Source: Globisporangium splendens (lineage: Eukaryota > Oomycota > Peronosporomycetes > Pythiales > Pythiaceae). From it: a DNA stretch of 64,000 nucleotides. The stretch covers positions 468,693 to 532,692 of the forward strand of contig VFIW01000007.1 of NCBI GenBank assembly GCA_006386115.1, given 5' to 3'. Under the pieces are notes generated by a model, which saw only the letters and a program-made list of their open reading frames with translations, was not told the origin of the DNA and did no database searches. The position numbers and the translations under genes were made by a program. Each line of letters starts with the position of its first letter. Position 1 is the first letter of the stretch. Below are positions 36,161-46,724 of this stretch, one piece after another.

Positions 36161-37645
36161 TTACTCTACGGGTATATCGTCCGCTACCAGCAAGTACTTG
36201 TTCTCTACCTCAATGCAGTGCGCAACGTTTTTCACCCACTGTGACTGATTAAACGACCGCAGATACGTGCGTGTGAGCTCTGCTACCTTTGCAAGAGAGA
36301 AATCTCGGTTGTTTCGTGCCACGAACCACTTCAACCCGGACCAGACCATCTCAATCGGGTTGAGCTCCGGGTGAGCAACTGGAAGGAGAATAATCTCGCA
36401 TTCAAAGCGCTGCGCCAGTATGCTCACCTCGTAGATCGGCCGTGGCTTGTTCTGCTTGCAAAGGCTGAGCAGTTCAACCCGCGTCAGGGTCATAAAGTCA
36501 GCAGCAGTCGAAAAGCCATTGTACTGTACATTTTTCTGAGCCAGCCACTCCGCAAACTCAGTTTTACGAAAGTCCGAGCGAGCTGGTCTCGACTCCGGCG
36601 TGAGCGTAGTATGGTAGGTTGCGCGGTCCAACACGAGAACAGACCCTCTTGGTACATTAGGGAGAACCTTCTTCTCCATCCAGTCGAGAAAGACGTTGGC
36701 GTTCATCTCCGTGTGATAGTCCGAGTCCTTGAGTGACTTCTTCCCCCGGAAGACAAGCTCGGCACCATGAACGAAACCAGTCTCGCCGCCGATGTGGCAA
36801 ACGATGGAACGTTCGCCCTTCCCGCTCGGCACTTTGATGCCTCCTTTGTCCTCCTCGTCGAGACAGACAAGGGTTGGGCTCATGTTCCGGTTGACCCACG
36901 TCTCGTCCTGGTAGAAGATAGGCCGTCCTTGATCACGAAATTCCCTCATTCGCTTGATGTACCGAACGCGTTGAGCAGCCACGAAGACGTCCTCTTTCAA
37001 ATTGTCATAGTGTGAGCGTCGCTGGCCATATGAGTAGCGCATTTTTGCTGTTAGGAACCGGTGGAGCGTTGCTCGGCTCCACTTCCATGTTGTTGAACGG
37101 GTCGTGATTGACTGATCTTGTAGCTTGGCGAGGAGGGTGTTGAGTGTGACGTGCTCTTTGGCTGTGTACATGTCCATGATGACTTGCCGGACGATAGGAA
37201 TGAACTCGTCTGGAACGTTCATGTCACGCGCTCGCTCGTCGATGTCTGGATACTCGTCGCCGTCACCGAGGCGGTCGCGGACACGCAGTACCGATCGTGT
37301 GCTGACATCGAAACAAGCGGCGGTGCGTTCCACAGGCGCCATCAACTTGTGCGCTTTTTTGGCCTTCGCCTCCTTCTCGAAAAAGCTTCTGACATCATTG
37401 ATTGCCTTTGCCGTATCTGCAGACAGGATGCGACAGCTTCTCTTTCTCTTTTTCTCCTGCTGAGCTGCGCCGTTCTCCTCCATATTCGCACCGCTGTTGC
37501 TTGTGTTGTTTTTATCTGATGGAGGCCGTGTAGGGCTCAGAATGTCCGCAAATAACTCCTTTTTCAGCCAATCCAAACGGTATTTAAAAGAGCCTCTTAT
37601 TGGGATAGATACGGTGATCCGTTTGTATGCCCCACAAATGGTCAT
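36161..37645 (-). CDS. transposase, DDE_3 / IS630-Tc1-mariner type
   Basis: 494 residues, uninterrupted. It catalyses cut-and-paste transposition of the surrounding element into TA sites. A basic N-terminal region (EEKKRKRSCR-like stretch and helices) probably binds the inverted repeats. The catalytic triad is readable: FYQDETWVN (first Asp), VLVLDRATYH (second Asp) and HPELNPIEMVW (Glu). The second Asp and the Glu are separated by about 91 residues, far more than the 34-39 of classic mariner or Tc1, because of an inserted helical block (FRKTEFAEWLAQKNVQYNG...). The Met start at 37645 is supported by the tight packing against the terminal repeat; a later Met at MEENGAA is possible. Confidence 0.93.
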   Translation of the reverse strand: MTICGAYKRITVSIPIRGSFKYRLDWLKKELFADILSPTRPPSDKNNTSNSGANMEENGAAQQEKKRKRSCRILSADTAKAINDVRSFFEKEAKAKKAHKLMAPVERTAACFDVSTRSVLRVRDRLGDGDEYPDIDERARDMNVPDEFIPIVRQVIMDMYTAKEHVTLNTLLAKLQDQSITTRSTTWKWSRATLHRFLTAKMRYSYGQRRSHYDNLKEDVFVAAQRVRYIKRMREFRDQGRPIFYQDETWVNRNMSPTLVCLDEEDKGGIKVPSGKGERSIVCHIGGETGFVHGAELVFRGKKSLKDSDYHTEMNANVFLDWMEKKVLPNVPRGSVLVLDRATYHTTLTPESRPARSDFRKTEFAEWLAQKNVQYNGFSTAADFMTLTRVELLSLCKQNKPRPIYEVSILAQRFECEIILLPVAHPELNPIEMVWSGLKWFVARNNRDFSLAKVAELTRTYLRSFNQSQWVKNVAHCIEVENKYLLVADDIPVE

Positions 37646-37652
37646 TTTTCGG

Positions 37653-37677
37653 GTGACTTATAAAGTGAGACAGGGTT
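37653..37677 (-). repeat. transposon right terminal inverted repeat
   Basis: Reads gtgacttataaagtgagaca on the plus strand, ending cagggtt before the flanking TA. It pairs with the left end at 35987. Confidence 0.92.
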
Positions 37678-38066
37678 TAGTTCAATGGGGATTACGCCCG
37701 TGAAACGAAGCCACCTTCCAGCAGTGTGTGCATGTGCGGGGAAGTTGCGATTTTCGAAGCAAATGTGTAGGAGATTGACTACATGCCCATGAATCACCTG
37801 TGGTCGTTTGCTTTCTGACATTACCGATCAAAGCGCGGCCAAGAGAACAGTCCTCTTGTCAAGCGTAACGCGTTTTTGATGCATTCTCACCCGTCAGCAA
37901 CGATACATGTCGATGCGGCATCAGAGCTGTTGTCACGCACATGTTTGTTGCTCTTTTGGCCGTCATCGTTTTCGTATGCTTATATATATTCAAATGATTC
38001 AGTCTCGTCCGCTCTTGGAATCTCGCGTTTGCCTGTACATGAGCCTCCCATTTTCTTCCTCAATAG
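37678..38066. other. intergenic, transposon to SWIB gene
   Basis: About 390 bp downstream of both the transposon end and the SWIB gene stop. No feature beyond the flanking TA duplication at 37678-37679. Confidence 0.4.
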
Positions 38067-39275
38067 CTACTCGTCCTGCTCCTGCTTGATCGCCTTCTTC
38101 GACTTCTTCTTCGACTTCTTGCTTTCGTCTTCGTCGCTAGAGAGACCGTCGCGCGGGATCGCTGCCCACCCGCCAGCTGGCATGTCTTCCGGTTTGCGCG
38201 CGTGACGCTTGATATACTTATTCATGGAAAACATCGTCACTGAGTCGCGCTGGAACACTTGGCGTAACGTGTGGTCCAAGATGATCGTGCGCTTATCTGA
38301 TGGATCCTGTAAGTTGTGTGCGTGAATGTACTCCCACAATGACTTCACGATTTGAGGCCGTGCCATACGATCGCTACCGACTACTGCTGCGAGTTCTGGC
38401 GAGATAGCGAGCTCCGTGTTGAACGGATTCGAGCGCTTCGCCTTCTTGCCGCCGTCTTCATCGTCGTCGTCTCCGGCAGCCGATTTCTTCTTGCGCTTGG
38501 CGGACGACGCTTTCTTCTTGGCAGCTTTCCCGTCGGCGTCTTCGTCGCTCGACACACCATCCCGATGGATGTCGGCCCACCCGTTCGGAGGCAGATCCTC
38601 GGGCTTCCGCACATGGCGCTTCACAAACTTGTTCATCGAAAACATCGTCACGGAATCGCGCTGAAATACTCTACGTAGCTTGTCGTCAAAAATGATATGG
38701 CGTTTGTTGTTCGGGTCCTGGAGATTATGCTCGCGAATGTACTCCCACAGCGACTTGACAATTTGGGGACGCGCCATCGTCTCACTCCCCACGACACTCG
38801 CGAGTTCCGGTGACAGCGACAGGAGCATATTGAACGCATTCGACGTCTTCTCCCCGTTCGCAGCCGGCGCTGCTCGTTTCCGCTTCACAGGAGTCGCTTT
38901 CTTTTTCGCAGCCGTTTTCGCCTTCTTGCGCGGCTGTGCGTCGTACTCGTCGTCTGCGTCCTCGTCTTCTTCGTCTTCGCTCGGTTCGGGCTCTTGCGCA
39001 TCATCGTCGTCGTCGTCCTCCTCCTCTTGCTGCTGGGTCTGCTGCTCAATGAGCTCCAGGATCGTGGCGTTGATCATGTCCTTATAGTGCGATAAATCCA
39101 TGTGGAACTGCGCCTCCAGCTGCTTGCGGATCATGCGGCGCGAGAGCTGCTCCAGGTCGGCGTCCTGCAGGATCATGCGGATGGCGTCCGTCAGCTGCGC
39201 TTCGTCCACCATGGGCAGCGACGTGTCGCTCCCGATGCCGAGCTCGAGCTCGAGCCCGATGCCGCTGTCGTTCAT
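38067..39275 (-). CDS. DEK_C plus two SWIB/MDM2 domains, chromatin-associated protein
   Basis: 402 residues, no intron. The N-terminus has a DEK_C-like three-helix unit (DAIRMILQDADLEQLSRRMI, KQLEAQFHMDLSHYKDMINA), followed by a Glu/Asp run and a Lys-rich stretch. Two SWIB/MDM2 domains follow (about residues 155-235 and 295-375). They are nearly identical in the core: ARPQIVKSLWEYI, LQDP, LRxVFQRDSVTMFSMNK, KRHxRKPEDxP. Each is followed by a Ser-Ser-Asp-Glu-Asp linker and a Lys-rich tail. Proteins of this plan in plants and yeast (UAF30-like) act at chromatin or in RNA polymerase I activation. Start chosen at MNDSGIGLELEL; the frame is open for another 53 codons upstream but looks like UTR. 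Confidence 0.88.
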   Translation of the reverse strand: MNDSGIGLELELGIGSDTSLPMVDEAQLTDAIRMILQDADLEQLSRRMIRKQLEAQFHMDLSHYKDMINATILELIEQQTQQQEEEDDDDDDAQEPEPSEDEEDEDADDEYDAQPRKKAKTAAKKKATPVKRKRAAPAANGEKTSNAFNMLLSLSPELASVVGSETMARPQIVKSLWEYIREHNLQDPNNKRHIIFDDKLRRVFQRDSVTMFSMNKFVKRHVRKPEDLPPNGWADIHRDGVSSDEDADGKAAKKKASSAKRKKKSAAGDDDDEDGGKKAKRSNPFNTELAISPELAAVVGSDRMARPQIVKSLWEYIHAHNLQDPSDKRTIILDHTLRQVFQRDSVTMFSMNKYIKRHARKPEDMPAGGWAAIPRDGLSSDEDESKKSKKKSKKAIKQEQDE

Positions 39276-40018
39276 CCCGCTGTTTGTCTCGCAACAGAGA
39301 GGTGGGCGAGTGATTAAGCCTGGCTTGAGCAAATAGGGGGAGACGGGATTGGTAGAAAAAACCTCAGGCGCTTTTACAGCGTGTGTGTGTATGTATGCGT
39401 GTGTGTTTTTTTCTTGCTCCACAGTCACACGCAAACTGAGTTGTAAAAAAACCTCAATGCTTTTTGAACTTCAGTAAGGTCCAACTGAGGCACGACTTGT
39501 AACATATCGAACACAGTGCGTCCATCTCTGGTTGAAGTCGCTGGGATGTGGGCAAGTGGCACATGCTGCGGACGAAGAGTTCGCGGGAAGGACGTCCAAG
39601 CGCGGCTGCTGCTCCCTATGGAAGTGGATAGATGGAGTCACTTCGCCTACAGATACTCGCGTGTTTCATGGCGAAAGGCACGGTCGATCGCATGGCCAGT
39701 GGAAGTCGAGTCGGCTATTAATATCCCGCGCAGATCAGCTCGAGCGAGCAAGAAGTTGAAAAACGGGCAACGCGGCACTCCGGCATCGAAGAAAGAGGAC
39801 GCCTCTGTCTGTCTATCTGCGAATGCGCCTCTGCTGAGCAGCATTATCGCTAGGTTGCTGCTGTCCGGGTATTGGCGGACGACATGCCTGTCGGTGTGCT
39901 CGCTCTCTCGTCAGTGCATTGATCGCCATGGTAATGAATGGCATGCCCCTCGCGACGCTCAAGCAGGAGGCAACCCTCGCCAAAAGAAAGAGCGGAGAGG
40001 TCAAGCTATCCCATGTGA
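39276..40018. other. intergenic, divergent region before unrecognised gene
   Basis: About 740 bp between divergent genes. A TG-rich run at about 39378-39410 lies on the SWIB side. A 192-codon plus-strand frame (39516-40094) overlaps the next start and has no domain. A palindrome-like pair gaatggcac/gtgccattc occurs at 40018-40041 around the next start codon. Confidence 0.4.
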
Positions 40019-42926
40019 ATGGCACAAGGCCAGTGCCATTCACATGATGAGCATGTCGTGTTGCAGCTTTTGGGAGAAATCCGCCAGCTGGTGACGCCCT
40101 GTCAAGCTCTTGCAACCGACAGTCCGCGTCTTCATGCAGCAGCGAAATTATACCTCGATACGCGCGACACATTTGAGGCGATTGAACACAAAGTCGAGAA
40201 GCACTTGCAGGAGCGATCCAAGGTTCTGCGGAAACTCAGTAAGCGCTCCAGTATCAACAAAGAAAGCGAGAGGACGGGAATTCAAAGTGCGCGCGACAGC
40301 ACACCAACTACACCGAAGGTAACGCCGCGCGCCGTGAATACCGTACGGAGCAGTGGTGCCGATGGAGAATACGACGAAGGGCTGGTCGGTCGTATCCAAG
40401 ACATGTTTCGGCACCTGGGAGAGCAGCTCGGACCAGCTATTCTCAAGGAATTGCAGATGCGAACGCTCACGGTGCAGTCCATTTTGCACTATGTGCGCTT
40501 TCTACCAGCAGATTCCCAGTGGACGGCATACAAGGATGCACGGAAAGAGCAGGTCGCGTTGGCGTATCGAGCCCCGACACCAACGCAGACTTCATCCGAA
40601 TCATTCATGCTGAAGCAACACGCAGAATCTATCAAGGAGCATATCCGGAAAGACGTGGACACAGTGTGTTTGTTCTCATCCGACGGAACGCTATCGACGA
40701 TTTTTGGCGACGACATCAAAGCGGATAAAGAAATGGTGGCCGAGAAGTTCGAGTCGCTGGTGACTGGCGTGTACAGTTCGTACCTCCGGTCGATCATCGA
40801 TACACAAATGAACGAGTTGACTCGCCTCTCTGAGCAGTGGCAAATGGAAATGGCAGCATCAAAATCTCTCGATCCGCCATTTGTGCAGCACTTTTCTCGC
40901 ATGCGAAAATTTCGGACACAGATCAACATCTTCCCTGGCTCGATGTTCTCGCTGGAGGACCGGCTTGCGGGTTTGCCTCGTCCAACTGTTGGACAAACGC
41001 TCAGGATCCTTGTAGCGGACCTCCGGCATTTAGGTATTTGGTGGCAAGAATCAGTGCTGTCGATAACAGAACGCGATGCTTCGGCTGTCCACACCGATGA
41101 GAGTCAAGACATCTTTGGACGCGTCGAATCTCTTGATGGACAGATCTATCTCCCTCTCGTCAGTGACAATAATCAAGATCCTTCGCGTCGATTCTGGAAA
41201 AGTGGCGCTCTTTCGAAGTGGATTGGGCAACGGCTTCTTGTGAACAACGGAAAAGACTCAGTTTGGATCGAAGTGGAAGTAAAAGACGCAGACGACAAAA
41301 AGTGCAAGTTGGAGATGAAGAAATCGCTTCAAACATGCAACGACGTTGGACACTGATCGCAGTACTTTGCCGTAAATGAATGGGTCACGGTTCGCGATCT
41401 CAAGTTCATGGCGGTACCGTTGAATCCAGGTTTTCGAGTCCATATGGGTCAGAAGTTTCGTGATGTGCTAGATGTTATTCAATCTGTCGTTGTTGAGATC
41501 AGTTCAATTTTTCCGAATGACAAATTGAACCGAAAAGTAGCGACTGCGCTCTGGAAATCAGTGGAGTCATCGGTCGGTAAAGGGAAGCACATATATGCTC
41601 GCTACCTGCGCTCGATTTTGAACCAAGACGTACTACCGAAACGAACGGCGCACACCAGGAGTTCCCGCGATCGGTCGTCATCCATTATTCCATCAGGATC
41701 CGTTCGAAATTTGGTTGCAGCGTTCGAAAATTCAACATTGGGCAGATCCGTTTCTGGTTCAATCAGCGGACCACAGTCCAGCTTGTCAGTAGCTTCAGCC
41801 CCAGCCCAATCAGCGTCAATATGCTCCAAGGAATTTATCCCTGGCCATTTTGACGAGCGAGGTTGCTATCACCATCAGCCAAAGTTTCAGTTAAGCCAGG
41901 CGATCTCGCGCTCGTCGACTCTGTCTCCGTTTGAGAAACTCTCTCATCATCTTCTCGAAGAAACCGAAATTGTCGGGGTGTGCCTTCAAGCAAACAACGC
42001 ATCGCTAAGTCGAGCATTCGTCCAAGTGTTTCACGACAAATTGGACAAAGTCTTGCGAGCTTTGAGGAGCAGATTTGAGAAGGAAGAAACGAGCGCAATC
42101 GAATTCGTGATTGCTGAGTACGCCAACGCGTGCCGCTTCTTGTACGTTTGGCGAATTAGTCGTATGCATGCTAAACTTGATTTTGCATGCTTTTGATTCA
42201 GGACGAGGCAGCGATATGGAGTACCCACTCCATATTCGCGGCAATGGAACTGAAAAAGCTTGGCGATGTCACACTGAATGTAAGAAGCTGGGGCTGTTTT
42301 TAATCTCACTGTATGATGCACTGTACTGTTAGCTGCAATTGTGATGATGCTTGACGCAAAGTGTCTGTTTTACTCCAGTGGGCAGCACTTATTTCTAGGT
42401 CCAGCTTGACACGTGATGACCTGATTGACGCGCTATCCAAACGTCCCGAGCGTGTAAATTGCGCGTTTCCCCTTCTTTCCGACGAAGAACTGAAAGCAAG
42501 GGAACATCTTCAGCAGGTATGCTCATTTTGCTCGACTACACGGACACGAAAAGTCATTTTAAAACAATTTAATCGCTCATGCATGGTGTACATTTTCCTT
42601 CACAGTTTCTCCGAAAAGTGACGGCTGAAGCAGCGTCTCGAGAAGATAATGGAGAATGTGATGAAGATGCTAACTACCGGAGCAGAGACGCAGCTCCAAC
42701 TCACGGTATGGAGCAAGAATCGCCGGTGCAAGCTGAAGGAAGCCAAGAAAGGCTTGACGATGTCCCGAAAGAGCCAACGCTAGCACCGGCAGTGGAGGAA
42801 GAGGAAAGAGCCGACGACAGACACACACAAACCATCAAGAACGAACACACCGTTCTTAAGGAAGGTGGCCAGCCGCAGCGACTTCAAGCGGGCTCATGGC
42901 TGGAAACAAGGAAAATAGACGCATGA
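40019..42926 (+). CDS. large helical protein, unrecognised
   Basis: Five exons: 40019-41278, 41363-42145, 42202-42279, 42379-42516 and 42606-42926. They sum to 860 codons and every intron is phase 0. The first intron (84 bp, gtaaaa...tcgcag) removes an in-frame TGA and joins SVWIEVE to YFAVNEWVTVRDLKF. The protein is mostly alpha-helical (LLGEIRQLVTPCQAL, KLYLDTRDTFEAIEHKVEKH, GRIQDMFRHLGEQLGPAIL) with a Ser-rich disordered linker around 41640-41820. Its C-terminal 100 residues are Glu/Asp/Gln-rich. The early helices loosely recall vesicle-tether subunits, but I see no diagnostic motif. Start at MAQGQCHSH follows a stop in the same frame. Confidence 0.65.
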
Positions 42927-43304
42927 TTCAATTTTGTTCGTTGTTCGCATACATAGTAAAGCTAATTGGCTATTGGCATATCCACGTCGAGGACAAGGCA
43001 CAGGCAAGGATTTTTGTGAGCGTCATGCAAAGAATGGGTCAAGCACTGCGACCGTGTTGGAGAGAAGATATACTGTCTCGACCTGCCAAACGACAAACAA
43101 CGCAAATTTAGCCTTGCGGATCAGGTGCGCCAATCTGCTCTGTTTTCAGATGCGTTGGTCCTTATAACTTGCTTTCCATTGAAGTTTTTGAACACCAGCG
43201 AAAGAGTGAGCCACTTCGTAGGCTTTCATGCTGAAAGCTCGCCTACTTGAGTGCCACACCTGATTAACGTTGAAGGACGGCAGGCGCTTCACCTACACGA
43301 AAGC
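42927..43304. other. intergenic, unrecognised gene to kelch gene
   Basis: About 380 bp. Open frames (42896-43111, 42934-43167) are low-quality and probably 3' UTR. The stretch before 43305 should hold the kelch-gene promoter. Confidence 0.4.
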
Positions 43305-44778
43305 ATGAGACGTCATTGCAAGCTGGGGTCTTGGCTTGCTGTCTGCGCAGCCACTGGTTCGTAGCTACCTAGGCGTTGTCATTTGAACGAGCTGCTCACA
43401 TTCATAAACTGCTAACGCGCTTTTGCTTGGTTCATTCACAGTTCTTCTGCCTGCTGCTAGTGCTCAATGAGCACAGCTCTGGGACGCTAACACTGCTGCC
43501 ATCCAGCCAGATGTGCGAGCTGCTCATGCAATGATAGTAGTCCAAGACAGTATCTACGCCTGCGGCGGAGTCGGCGAAAGCAGCAACGGGTACGACAAGG
43601 AATTTGAAGACACGTGGCGATTCGACATATTGGCCAAGCAATGGCAGCAAGTGGTCGCAGACAGCGACCTGAAGCCTCCACATCGGTTCCACCACACAGG
43701 GGCGCTGCACTCGAATGGGACAGTTGAGGAGCTGGTTGTATTTGGCGGTCTCTCAATCTCGTCTGACGATGGCTCAGTGCTCGTCCCAAAAAGTACCGAC
43801 GACTCGGCCATTGTGCAGTACAACGATGTGTGGAGGCTTCAGCTATCATCGACTTCCACTTCGCTGAAATGGACAATGGACCCTGCGCTAAACGAAAGTG
43901 GCGCAGTGTTCCCGAACCCAAGATCCGAAGCAGGCGCTGTAGTCTACGGGAATCAGATGACCGTATTTGGTGGCATCGCCTATGACGACAATGTTGAGAA
44001 AGCCCCTGTGAACTATAACGATCTCTGGAGCTACGATCTGAGCGACTGCAAGTGGGCGAAGCTCACACCTCTGGACGCCACACGACCGCCAGTCCGGTTT
44101 TCCCATTCCGTCACGTTGATGCACGACACCGAAGGGTTATCGTATTTGCTGGCGTTCAGCGGACGCCACTTGGAGTACTCGACGTGGACATTGCTCGACG
44201 ACGTGTGGCTGTATGGAATCGAGCAAAACCAATGGATTCCAGTCTCTTCGTCGTCTACTTTGGCTCGAGCATACATCCGTGGTCTCGATAAATTCTCTGA
44301 GCATGTGGTTCTTTTGGGCTACTACAAACCACGCGTGGGAACAAATGGGTACGTGTACGACGACTTTGTCATGGGGAAGTTCAGTCTCGACAAACGCAGC
44401 GATAGCACGACAACTAAGGTCAATACGGATCCCGCCATGATGACGCCTCAAGCTCTTTCGACAACTTCTTCGCCTGTTACATCAGCGTCGATGAAAGTGT
44501 ACTACGGAGTGATCAACTCCAAACTTGCATCGCCGCCTCTGCGATACAACCATCGGGCTGCTGCTTGGAGAGATTGCATGGTCATCCACGGCGGAAGCTA
44601 CCGGAATCAGCGTGGCGATATTTGGATTTACAATACCACAAACGCTCGACTGCAAGAAGAGTCTTCGGCAGCTCTTCCAATGGACATTGAGACCTTGATC
44701 TACGTTCTCGGCGGATTCATCGTCTCCATTATCACTATCCTGATGATCTTGCTCATTCACTGGCACCGAGTCGATTGA
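43305..44778 (+). CDS. kelch-repeat ectodomain membrane protein with in-frame UGA after signal peptide
   Basis: Exon 1 (43305-43356) encodes MRRHCKLGSWLAVCAAT. An 85-bp intron with a strong branch (tgctaacg) and acceptor (ttcacag) leads to VLLPAASAQ, completing a textbook signal peptide. The next codon in that frame is TGA (43468-43470), and the frame then continues AQLWDANTAAIQPDV into six or so kelch blades (ACGGVGES, VVFGGLSISSDD, MTVFGGIAYDD, YLLAFSGRHLEY, VIHGGSYRNQRG). One membrane helix (LIYVLGGFIVSIITILMILL) and a short HWHRVD tail close the frame. The protein would be extracellular kelch, one membrane span, cytosolic tail. The TGA may be a real stop, a readthrough site, an allele or an error. 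A RING-H2 gene lies 60 bp downstream. Confidence 0.7.
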
Positions 44779-44838
44779 CGCAATGTTAGTGCAGCATCTG
44801 CATGCCACGTATCGCATTTTTTACTCCCGTCTAAATAT

Positions 44839-45428
44839 GTGTATGGCATTTTTGCTTGCTTGGTGCTAGATGGAGCTGGCTCGAAGACGTGGAGAAGCTG
44901 CCCCTCGAGGTGCCTCCAGGAGCGGCTTGAGCAACTGGAGATTACAAAGTATAAACGACCAGCAAAGCCAGTGGACGAAGCAGCTTCAGCAGATGCAGCT
45001 AGCAACGATGATACGGCATCCAATGAGGATCTATGCCCAATCTGCTTGGTAAGCGGATAGTGTTACGCGATCAAGCCATGTTGGGTTGACCTTAAAGAAC
45101 TGATCTTTGTCAACTTGAGAATCGTAGATCGAGTTTGAAGATGACGAGGATGTGCGCAACCTGCCTTGCAAGCATATCTTTTATGTCCCCTGCATCGACG
45201 AATGGTTCAAACGCAACACAGTACGTACTCTGTCTTTGCCAATTGCTACGAAAGTCAGCGTCCACAACATGACACCCATGTGTTACCTTGTCTATTGCGC
45301 TGCCACAGTCGTGCCCAATGTGCAAGAGCAACGTTGATCTGACCGCCGTGGATATCAACGTCCAGGAGCCCGACGTGGCCACTCCGACTCGAGCTGGTGC
45401 AGTGGTAACTCCAGTTGAAGGAAGCTAG
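44839..45428 (+). CDS. RING-H2 zinc finger protein, possibly the cytosolic part of the kelch membrane protein
   Basis: Exons 44839 (or 44887)-45048, 45128-45220 and 45309-45428. Splicing assembles EDLCPICL, IEFEDDEDVRNLPCKHIF, YVPCIDEWFKRNT and SCPMCKSNVDL, a complete C3H2C3 RING-H2 with all eight ligands. It is therefore a likely E3 ubiquitin ligase. If a 117-bp intron (44770-44886, weak donor gtcgat) is real, it would fuse in frame to the kelch/membrane protein upstream, giving kelch ectodomain, one span and cytosolic RING. If not, it is a separate small protein starting MYGIFACLVLDGAGSK. Context and orientation favour the fusion; the donor is poor. Confidence 0.72.
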
Positions 45429-45669
45429 CTTGTGAGGAAGTCCACCTTTTTGCCTAGATTGTGTATTTCTCACTTATCTCTCGTGCACTTCCTCACACAA
45501 TACAGACTCCCTGACCACTGCTTCTGTGTCACTTGCTAACTGACAACCACGGGCATAGATTAGCATATTGCGCGCTGCATAGGACGGAGACGAGTAACGT
45601 GCGAGTGCATTGCACGAAGAGACACAAATCCCCGAAATGTTGATTTCTCTCCGACGTGTTACGTGCACT

Positions 45670-46724
45670 CTATCGACGTCGAGACTGGGCGCTTTGGTCT
45701 AAAAGCTGGTTCGTGACACTCATCAAACGCTTGAGCTCTTCAGGTGTTGCTTCTCCCGCCGCACTAAGTAAGACACACACCGGTTTGTATGAGTTACTCC
45801 ACGCTTCACCCAATAGCGAGTTGAGGAAAACGTCACTTACATCCATCGGATCCGTCCTTTCGCATCGACAAGGTGCACATATCCTGTAAAGCTGTTGTAC
45901 AAATCCAGTGCCGTGCGGAAATCATCGCAGCGACCAAAGTGCGCAAACGTCATCTCGTGGATCTCGCTCGGCGTTTTCTCCTGAAGACCACGGGTAATTG
46001 AGGACTGCACGAGCTTCATGTACCAGTCTTCGATGATGTTGAGCGTGACCGTCTGCACCTTGTTGTTGTTCGCAAACTCCTTTGCGAACGCGTCTCGCCA
46101 CGCCGGCAGCATATTCATGCCAAAGTTCTTGAACGACGTCAACACCAACGTGGCCTTGCTGCCGTTCGCGACGAGACTCTCCAGGTCCACGTCCTTGCTC
46201 GCAAGGCTCTTCACCTTCAACGAGGGGAACGCGGTCGCCTTGGCGACCTCCACCAGTTGCTCAGGACCTTCGATGACCTACACATGTTCCATTTCAACAG
46301 CACACGACATGGTCTCAGATCGTGAACAACCTGCCATTTCTATAGGAAAATTGTACAAACGCACCTTGCCGCCCGTATCGTTGAGCTGCTTGAACTCGGC
46401 GAATATGTTGGGTCGGTACTTCTTCACTACCTTCTTCTCCGCTTCTTCGATCATGATGTCGAGCGCGTCCATCACGTCCTTCAGGTTTTGCATCGGCGTC
46501 GACTTCTTCTTGTTTGACGGCGCAGCGACTTTGGCGGAAGCTTCCCCGACAGCGTCGTCGGGTTGCTGCTTCGCACTCGCGTTCGCATTGGCGGAGGACG
46601 AACCACTGTCATTGGCGCCAGACGCAGAGCTGTAGAGCGCATACGACATCCTCGCATGGGGCGCCTGCACGCGGCTGGCAGCCACGCGCACAAGGCGCAG
46701 AGCGAATCGGCCATGACGCTCCAT
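45670..46724 (-). CDS. mitochondrial ATP synthase assembly factor ATP10-like
   Basis: In yeast, Atp10 chaperones subunit 6 (Atp6) into the Fo ring assembly in the mitochondrial inner membrane. Three exons, 46724-46365, 46277-45841 and 45763-45670, give 296 residues with both introns (87 and 77 bp) in frame. The N-terminus MERHGRFALRLVRVAASRVQ is Arg-rich, amphipathic and acid-free, like a mitochondrial presequence. The conserved C-terminal domain is present: SFKNFGMNMLPAWRDAF, LNIIEDWYMKLVQSS, and NSFTGYVHLVDAKGRIRW, the most diagnostic ATP10 block, followed after the last intron by IAAGEATPEELKRL. A Met 12 bases upstream (MIREMERHG) is an alternative start. The gene is divergent from the STPGR gene, 550 bp away. 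Confidence 0.88.

Larger units (their letters stand above)
35987..37677. mobile_element. complete IS630/Tc1/mariner-superfamily DNA transposon
   Basis: A 1691-bp element. The left end (35987-36011, AACCCTGTCTCA...) and the right end (37653-37677) are inverted repeats of 25 bp with two mismatches. Each is flanked by a TA dinucleotide (35985-35986 and 37678-37679), the target-site duplication typical of Tc1/mariner. It carries one intact transposase gene on the minus strand whose ATG lies only 7 bp inside the right repeat. Intact ends plus an uninterrupted ORF suggest recent insertion and possible activity. It sits between the RING-CH ligase and the SWIB gene, so no gene is obviously broken. 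Confidence 0.92.

Noticed and set aside
41348..41356. In-frame TGA splitting the 40019-42926 gene, considered as readthrough
   Set aside because: An 84-bp phase-0 intron (41279-41362) removes it and gives a smooth join.
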